A DNA stretch of 64,000 nucleotides. Source: an uncultured Anaeromusa sp. Lineage in GTDB: Bacteria; Bacillota; Negativicutes; Anaeromusales; Anaeromusaceae. The position numbers were made by a program, and so were the translations under genes. Every line of letters begins with the position of its first letter. The stretch's first letter is position 1. The stretch is from positions 2,618,001-2,682,000 of the forward strand of contig NZ_OY764902.1 in the NCBI RefSeq assembly GCF_963668665.1, in the 5' to 3' direction. The notes beneath the pieces are model-generated. The model had not been told where the DNA came from. It made no database searches and was given only the letters and a program-made list of their open reading frames with translations. Positions 60,042 to 64,000 of this stretch are shown here, piece after piece.

Positions 60042-61652
60042 GTGCGTGTTCCTTGGTTCTCTAAGAGAAAGAAGTGCCGCCGTATGAATAATGTATATGC
60101 TCAAGTTCAGGCTTTTTATGATGAAGCGCCGCATTTAACTCCGTTATCGCAGGAATGTGTAGATGGTTTTTTACGCCAGTTGGCCTGGCAAGGGAAAAAT
60201 GCCGCCGAGTTGATGGAACAATGGCAAAATGTGCGTCGCTTGCTGTTATACATGATGTTTGCAGATATTGTGTTTTTTGAAGACCTGCGGGCGGTTCAGA
60301 TCAGCTTGGCAGTAGAATGGCTGGCTGTGCAGGAAGAAGAGTTCAAACTGAAATTGTCTTTTGTACGACCCTTTTTGAATACGTTGCGTGATTTGGCCGA
60401 TTATCTGGAAGGCAAAAAATATATTGATGGAGCGCCAGGCGTTCGGGAAGCGGCGCAACGCATGGTAGAAGGAGGACGCCTGCATTTGCTGGAATTGCCT
60501 GCAGTGGGTTTTGCGGAAGCGAAAGGCCTGGATATTGTTGAAGTCGTGCGGCGTAACCAGCAGCAGTTTGGTCTGGCGGAAACAGCTCAGCGCGTCGCTG
60601 ATTTGTTGGAGCGCGCCTATACTCGTATGAGCGGCTATTTCCAAAACACAGTGTTTCAAGAAGACATCAACCGAGCAGTGTTTTTGTATGGAGGCGAATC
60701 TATGCTGGCGCCGGAAGAGGGGCCGCAGCGCGATGCTTTTTGGACTTCTTTTTGGGATTTTTTTCTTTTTGACTATCATTTGCTGCGGAATGACAGGCAG
60801 CCGATTCGTCATTTTTTAATCCATAATGAAGCGAACTTGTCGGCGGAAGAAGCGGCTTTGTTGGAGGATATGGCACAATCGCAGTTTACCGTCTTTTATG
60901 TACAGCGAGTGTTGGATGCGGAAACAGTAGAATGCATTGATTTATTGAGAGGAACGGCGTTTAATATGCCGATGCCAGGTTTTGGCTTGGATTGGAAGGG
61001 GTTTCTGTTCTTAGGACATGTACGGACCGGAGCAGCGTCAATGGCCAATTATGTTTGCCATTTCACCTCGTATGAAACAAGCCGCGCCTTGCAGCGCCGC
61101 ATTCAAACAGAGGTGCATCGCATGCAGGTTTGGTTTTCTTGTCAGAGCGGAGCTGGCTCTATGGATGACTTCCTATGCCGCCATGCGGCGGCAGTGCGCC
61201 AATTGGTTATGCAGATGGCGCATGGGGAGCGTTTTCAGGTGCTGCCGGAACTGGTGGAACATGAAAAGCCTCCGGTTGCAGCGGAGACAGAAGAGTTGTC
61301 GCCTGTCGTGGAAATTGTGAAGGAAGTGGCCCCTGTTTTTGGCTTGTCGCATTATGACGTACAGATGCTAGAAACAATGTGGCGACATTACTGCGCCGTA
61401 CAGGGGCGTCCTCGCTTTCGCCGCCCTGAAAGCTGGGGAGGCGCGTTGCTCTTGGCGTATGGCGGCATCAATGATTTAGATCATATTCAGGCGGGAATTG
61501 CTAGTGATTTCTTGGATGTGTCCCATACATTGCTGAAAAAAAATTATGAACAGTTATGCCGCAGCCTGGAACTTACTGCTTATGATGTGCGCTATCTCAA
61601 TGAACAGGGGTTAGTGTCTGTGGTATCAGGCGAGGCCTGGGAACAGGATTAG
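60042..61652 (+). CDS. Uncharacterised protein, 536 residues
   Basis: Not recognised. The protein is mainly helical, cytosolic by composition, with no signal peptide, membrane segment or known catalytic motif. Residues 150-260 (VQxx-like helices) and 440-536 are the best-defined helical blocks; the last 100 residues (LLLAYGGINDLDHIQAG, YDVRYLNEQGLVS) could be a separate small domain. GTG 60042 has AGGGAA eight bases upstream; ATG 60084 is the alternative. The neighbour downstream is a zinc-ribbon membrane protein 11 bases away, so the two likely form an operon. Confidence 0.7.
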   Translation: MRVPWFSKRKKCRRMNNVYAQVQAFYDEAPHLTPLSQECVDGFLRQLAWQGKNAAELMEQWQNVRRLLLYMMFADIVFFEDLRAVQISLAVEWLAVQEEEFKLKLSFVRPFLNTLRDLADYLEGKKYIDGAPGVREAAQRMVEGGRLHLLELPAVGFAEAKGLDIVEVVRRNQQQFGLAETAQRVADLLERAYTRMSGYFQNTVFQEDINRAVFLYGGESMLAPEEGPQRDAFWTSFWDFFLFDYHLLRNDRQPIRHFLIHNEANLSAEEAALLEDMAQSQFTVFYVQRVLDAETVECIDLLRGTAFNMPMPGFGLDWKGFLFLGHVRTGAASMANYVCHFTSYETSRALQRRIQTEVHRMQVWFSCQSGAGSMDDFLCRHAAAVRQLVMQMAHGERFQVLPELVEHEKPPVAAETEELSPVVEIVKEVAPVFGLSHYDVQMLETMWRHYCAVQGRPRFRRPESWGGALLLAYGGINDLDHIQAGIASDFLDVSHTLLKKNYEQLCRSLELTAYDVRYLNEQGLVSVVSGEAWEQD

Positions 61653-61663
61653 GAGGATGTGCT

Positions 61664-62017
61664 GTGACGGTATGCGAATTTTGCGGAGCCCCTAAAGAAG
61701 ACATAAATAAGCCTTGCCCGCAGTGCGGGCAAGGCGATGTGCGCGTATTGAGCCGCCAAGAGCGACGATCTTTTTCAGGAGAAACCATTGAGATCGGCAA
61801 TGACGGCGCCGCAAGAGAGGAGCGCAGTTCTTCCTACCAGCAAAGCCGGCCGTCTGGCGTGTATGTGAAGCAGATTCGGCTCTTTGGCGGCGGCTGGTGG
61901 TGGAAGGCGTTGTTGGCGGTGGTTGCATTGGGCGCAGTATTTATATTCTTGCTGCCGGTCTTTTTTGTTTTGGTCATCGCCTCTTTGTTAGGCTGGTTTT
62001 TTCTGCGGTTGCGCTAA
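61664..62017 (+). CDS. Zinc-ribbon membrane protein
   Basis: CEFCGAP and CPQCGQG at the N-terminus form a zinc ribbon (residues 4-25). A polar linker follows, then two close hydrophobic stretches (about 80-97 and 98-113) at the C-terminus. This is the layout of small zinc-ribbon membrane proteins of Firmicutes, without known function. The GTG start has TAGGAGG about nine bases upstream; 117 residues. Confidence 0.8.
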   Translation: MTVCEFCGAPKEDINKPCPQCGQGDVRVLSRQERRSFSGETIEIGNDGAAREERSSSYQQSRPSGVYVKQIRLFGGGWWWKALLAVVALGAVFIFLLPVFFVLVIASLLGWFFLRLR

Positions 62018-62020
62018 GTT

Positions 62021-62590
62021 CTATTTCTTGGTTTCAACGGTAGGCTCATGGAGAAGCGCTTCTAGCGAAGGCGCTTCGGAGCGGAGCATGGAGAACATTT
62101 CGAGATCCAGATAGGTTCCCATATGGAAGACGGCTTGGCGCAATGTGCCTTCGTACTGGAAGCCGCAGCGTTCCGCGACGATGCGGCTTCCTTGGTTGCC
62201 TTTCAAGACATTCAACTGCAAGCGAGGCAGGGGGCGAGAAGCAAAGAGAAAGGCGATGAAAAGCTGCAGCGCTTCTGTCATATATCCTTTGCCGCGGTCT
62301 TCAGGACGGTACAGGCGGTAGCCGACTTCCAGACCGGCCTGGTAGAGGAGGCCTTTGAAGTAATACAATTCCCCCAGCAGACGATCTGTTTGGGCGTCAA
62401 TGATGAGCATGGTTCCGGCAGTGTCCTGCCAGAGTCCATGCTCATTAAATTTTTGCTTCAATTCGGTTTCCGTATAAAGTTCAGCGGGCCAATAGCTGCC
62501 TTTGGCATTAATATCATTGCCCAGGCGCCAAAGCAGAGACAGGTCTTCTTCGCAAATGGGGCGCAAGGTGACGCGGTGTCCACGAAGCAT
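62021..62590 (-). CDS. GNAT acetyltransferase, RimJ/RimL type
   Basis: The 189-residue protein begins LRGHRVTLRPICEEDLSLLW and has GYRLYRPEDRGKGYMTEAL for acetyl-CoA and LNVLKGNQGSRIVAERCGF, as in RimJ/L-type acetyltransferases for protein N-termini or small amines. ATG 62590 with GAAGGT eight bases upstream is preferred over ATG 62596, which overlaps the nadE stop (TAATG). It follows nadE on the minus strand and is likely its operon partner. The substrate is unknown. Confidence 0.88.
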   Translation of the reverse strand: MLRGHRVTLRPICEEDLSLLWRLGNDINAKGSYWPAELYTETELKQKFNEHGLWQDTAGTMLIIDAQTDRLLGELYYFKGLLYQAGLEVGYRLYRPEDRGKGYMTEALQLFIAFLFASRPLPRLQLNVLKGNQGSRIVAERCGFQYEGTLRQAVFHMGTYLDLEMFSMLRSEAPSLEALLHEPTVETKK

Positions 62591-62595
62591 GTGCA

Positions 62596-64000
62596 TTACC
62601 TTCTTTCTTTTAGTAGTTGTTCTTTTAGTTGGTGATACCGGCGGGTATAGTAGGGGCCGTTTTGCGCTTCCCGATGGTCAAAGCCGTACGCGCGGCGGCT
62701 GATGGCCAGGACTGGAGGCGCTTGAATTCGTTTGGCTACGCCCATGCCGCTGTAAAGATTCCACCAGCGTTCTAGATCGGCAATAAAAACGACAGGATCG
62801 CTGAAATGTGTTTTAAGTAATTCAGGAGGGCAGCCAAGTTGTTCGGCCAGCGTATTATCACTGTACCAAGTCAATACGTCTTCCGGCGTGGCGCGTTGCC
62901 AACGTTCCATAAAAGCGTGAAACAAGCGGTCATGATAGGGATAAATAAGAGGGTCGCCTTTGCCTTCATCTACGTTTTGCGCCGCAGATAGCTCGGCGCT
63001 GGGAACCAGGTCAATGGTGGCTTGGGGGATGACTTCGCGTTGATAGACGCAGTCATTGAGGAAACGGGCGGCATCATACACTTGGTATTTCCACAAATCG
63101 CCTAGTACGGCGAGAAACCCGGACTGATCGCCGTACAGCGTCGAGTAGCCGACGGTAAGTTCGCTCTTATTGGCGTTGCAAGTAAAACCGCCTCCCCAGG
63201 CGGCCGCAGCAGCAGCTAAGATGCGGCTGGAACGGTCGCGGGCTTGGATGTTTTCCTGGACAAAGGAAGAAGGAGTCAGATCCGGCAAGGGTAGCGGGCT
63301 GTCTGGACAGCGGAGCGAACTGAACTGCCGCATTGTCAGTTTTAAGGAGTCCTGCACTGGTACAACGGCGTAATAGCAGCCTAGACGCTGCGCCAATTGG
63401 GCGGCCAAATCCTTGGTGGTAGCCGAATTGAAGCGGCTGGGCATGTTAATGAGAAACAATTGCTCCGGTTCCAGTACAGAGCGGTATAGAGCGGCAGAGA
63501 CAGCGGAGTCGATACCGCCGGAAGCGCCGATGACCACGCGGGAAATACCGGTTTGCTGCAGGAATTGACGAATACCATAGCGCAAAGCCTGTACAATCGT
63601 GCTTGTGTCGTCGGGCGTCATGGCAGGAAATTGAGCAGGCAGATTTTCTAAAGAAATGATATGCAGGCCCGCTTCAAAAGCAGGCGCGCTATAACGAAGG
63701 CGGCCCTGGGCGTCATAAAGGCTGCTGTTGCCGTCAAAAGTATACACTGTTTTACCGTTGTTTTGCAGGCCTACTTGGTTGAGGTAGAGGAGCGGCGCTT
63801 CATACTTGGCTGCCTGAGCGCCAAAAACGCGGTGACGCTTGTTGTTTTTGCCTAAGGTGAAGGGAGAACTGGAAATGTTGACGATAAGATCCAGTTTGCC
63901 GCAGCGCTGCTGCAGTTGCAAGGGCTGGACAGCATAGTCTGCGTCCCAGCCGTCTTCGCAGATGAGGCAGGCGGTATTAAAAACTCGATCGCCGATAGGC
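62596..64000 (-). CDS. nadE: Glutamine-dependent NAD+ synthetase, 5' part missing
   Basis: The frame is open to the right edge, so the N-terminus lies outside the window. The visible 467 residues contain the end of the nitrilase-like glutaminase domain (ACLICEDGW with its catalytic Cys, NISSSPF) and the whole NAD-synthetase domain: IGASGGIDSAV is the PP-loop, then NMPSRF, ELTVGYSTLYGD and YPYHDRLF. The glutaminase supplies ammonia to amidate deamido-NAD. TAA is at 62596-62598. Confidence 0.95.
   Translation of the reverse strand, partial: PIGDRVFNTACLICEDGWDADYAVQPLQLQQRCGKLDLIVNISSSPFTLGKNNKRHRVFGAQAAKYEAPLLYLNQVGLQNNGKTVYTFDGNSSLYDAQGRLRYSAPAFEAGLHIISLENLPAQFPAMTPDDTSTIVQALRYGIRQFLQQTGISRVVIGASGGIDSAVSAALYRSVLEPEQLFLINMPSRFNSATTKDLAAQLAQRLGCYYAVVPVQDSLKLTMRQFSSLRCPDSPLPLPDLTPSSFVQENIQARDRSSRILAAAAAAWGGGFTCNANKSELTVGYSTLYGDQSGFLAVLGDLWKYQVYDAARFLNDCVYQREVIPQATIDLVPSAELSAAQNVDEGKGDPLIYPYHDRLFHAFMERWQRATPEDVLTWYSDNTLAEQLGCPPELLKTHFSDPVVFIADLERWWNLYSGMGVAKRIQAPPVLAISRRAYGFDHREAQNGPYYTRRYHQLKEQLLKERR

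Noticed and set aside
1..64000. CRISPR arrays
   Set aside because: No regularly spaced short repeats were found; the repeated hairpins of the island are too few and irregularly spaced.

Overview
The window looks like chromosome from an anaerobic, outer-membrane-bearing Firmicute (Negativicutes, most likely Sporomusaceae; genus not resolvable here). Three things point there: Firmicute features (a tryptophan T-box, strong Shine-Dalgarno sites, intrinsic terminators, tmRNA tag ANEEYALAA) occur beside a protein with a C-terminal autotransporter-type beta-barrel; there is a strictly anaerobic toolkit (glycyl radical enzyme and activase, [FeFe]-hydrogenase maturase HydF, desulfoferrodoxin); and secreted cell-wall-type proteins are numerous. 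There is no rRNA, no ordinary tRNA and no CRISPR array.

Layout. 1-804: the end of a GGDEF gene, then ssrA (tmRNA). 793-11238: a genomic island in the 3' end of ssrA, marked by a repeat of the tmRNA end and its downstream terminator at 11227-11309. It carries a Fic AMPylase-type gene, a P-loop helicase-like protein (DUF927-like), a large serine recombinase, several unknown small genes, a dispersed hairpin repeat (4 copies) and, at its right end in AT-rich DNA, an unusual PHP phosphoesterase / AlbA-like / TaqI-C-like fusion that I consider the best candidate for a new (probably defence) function. 11518-15331: two exported hydrolases (calpain-like, NlpC/P60-like), a second nearly identical Fic gene, and an IS30-family element whose transposase has an in-frame amber codon.

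15338-21880: a catabolic locus built around a glycyl radical enzyme, its activase and a GntR/FCD regulator, divergent from an M20 peptidase and a YjiH/YjiG membrane pair. The active-site motif lacks the glutamate of the dehydratase/lyase classes, so the substrate is open. 22140-39833: a metalloprotease-like autotransporter, signalling proteins (diguanylate cyclase, CZB chemoreceptor, MalT/LuxR regulator), a MATE-type transporter with a cytosolic extension, desulfoferrodoxin, TrmO, AlkD-like repair protein beside a truncated ogt, and a set of exported proteins that share an N-terminal domain fused to different C-terminal enzymes (CAP or NlpC/P60).

40031-51864: a long co-directional gene train: molybdenum hydroxylase (three subunits), a partner-switching module (STAS, RsbW-like kinase, SpoIIE phosphatase, ATPase/GNAT fusion), HisC-like aminotransferase, MATE exporter, an exported nucleosidase with an Asp-to-Asn change in the purine site, and a sirtuin. 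52042-64000: a PAS-GGDEF protein, T-box-controlled trpBA, an aspartase-hydF pair, an exported GH3 N-acetylhexosaminidase, an uncharacterised 536-residue protein, a zinc-ribbon membrane protein, a GNAT acetyltransferase, and glutamine-dependent NAD synthetase cut by the right edge.
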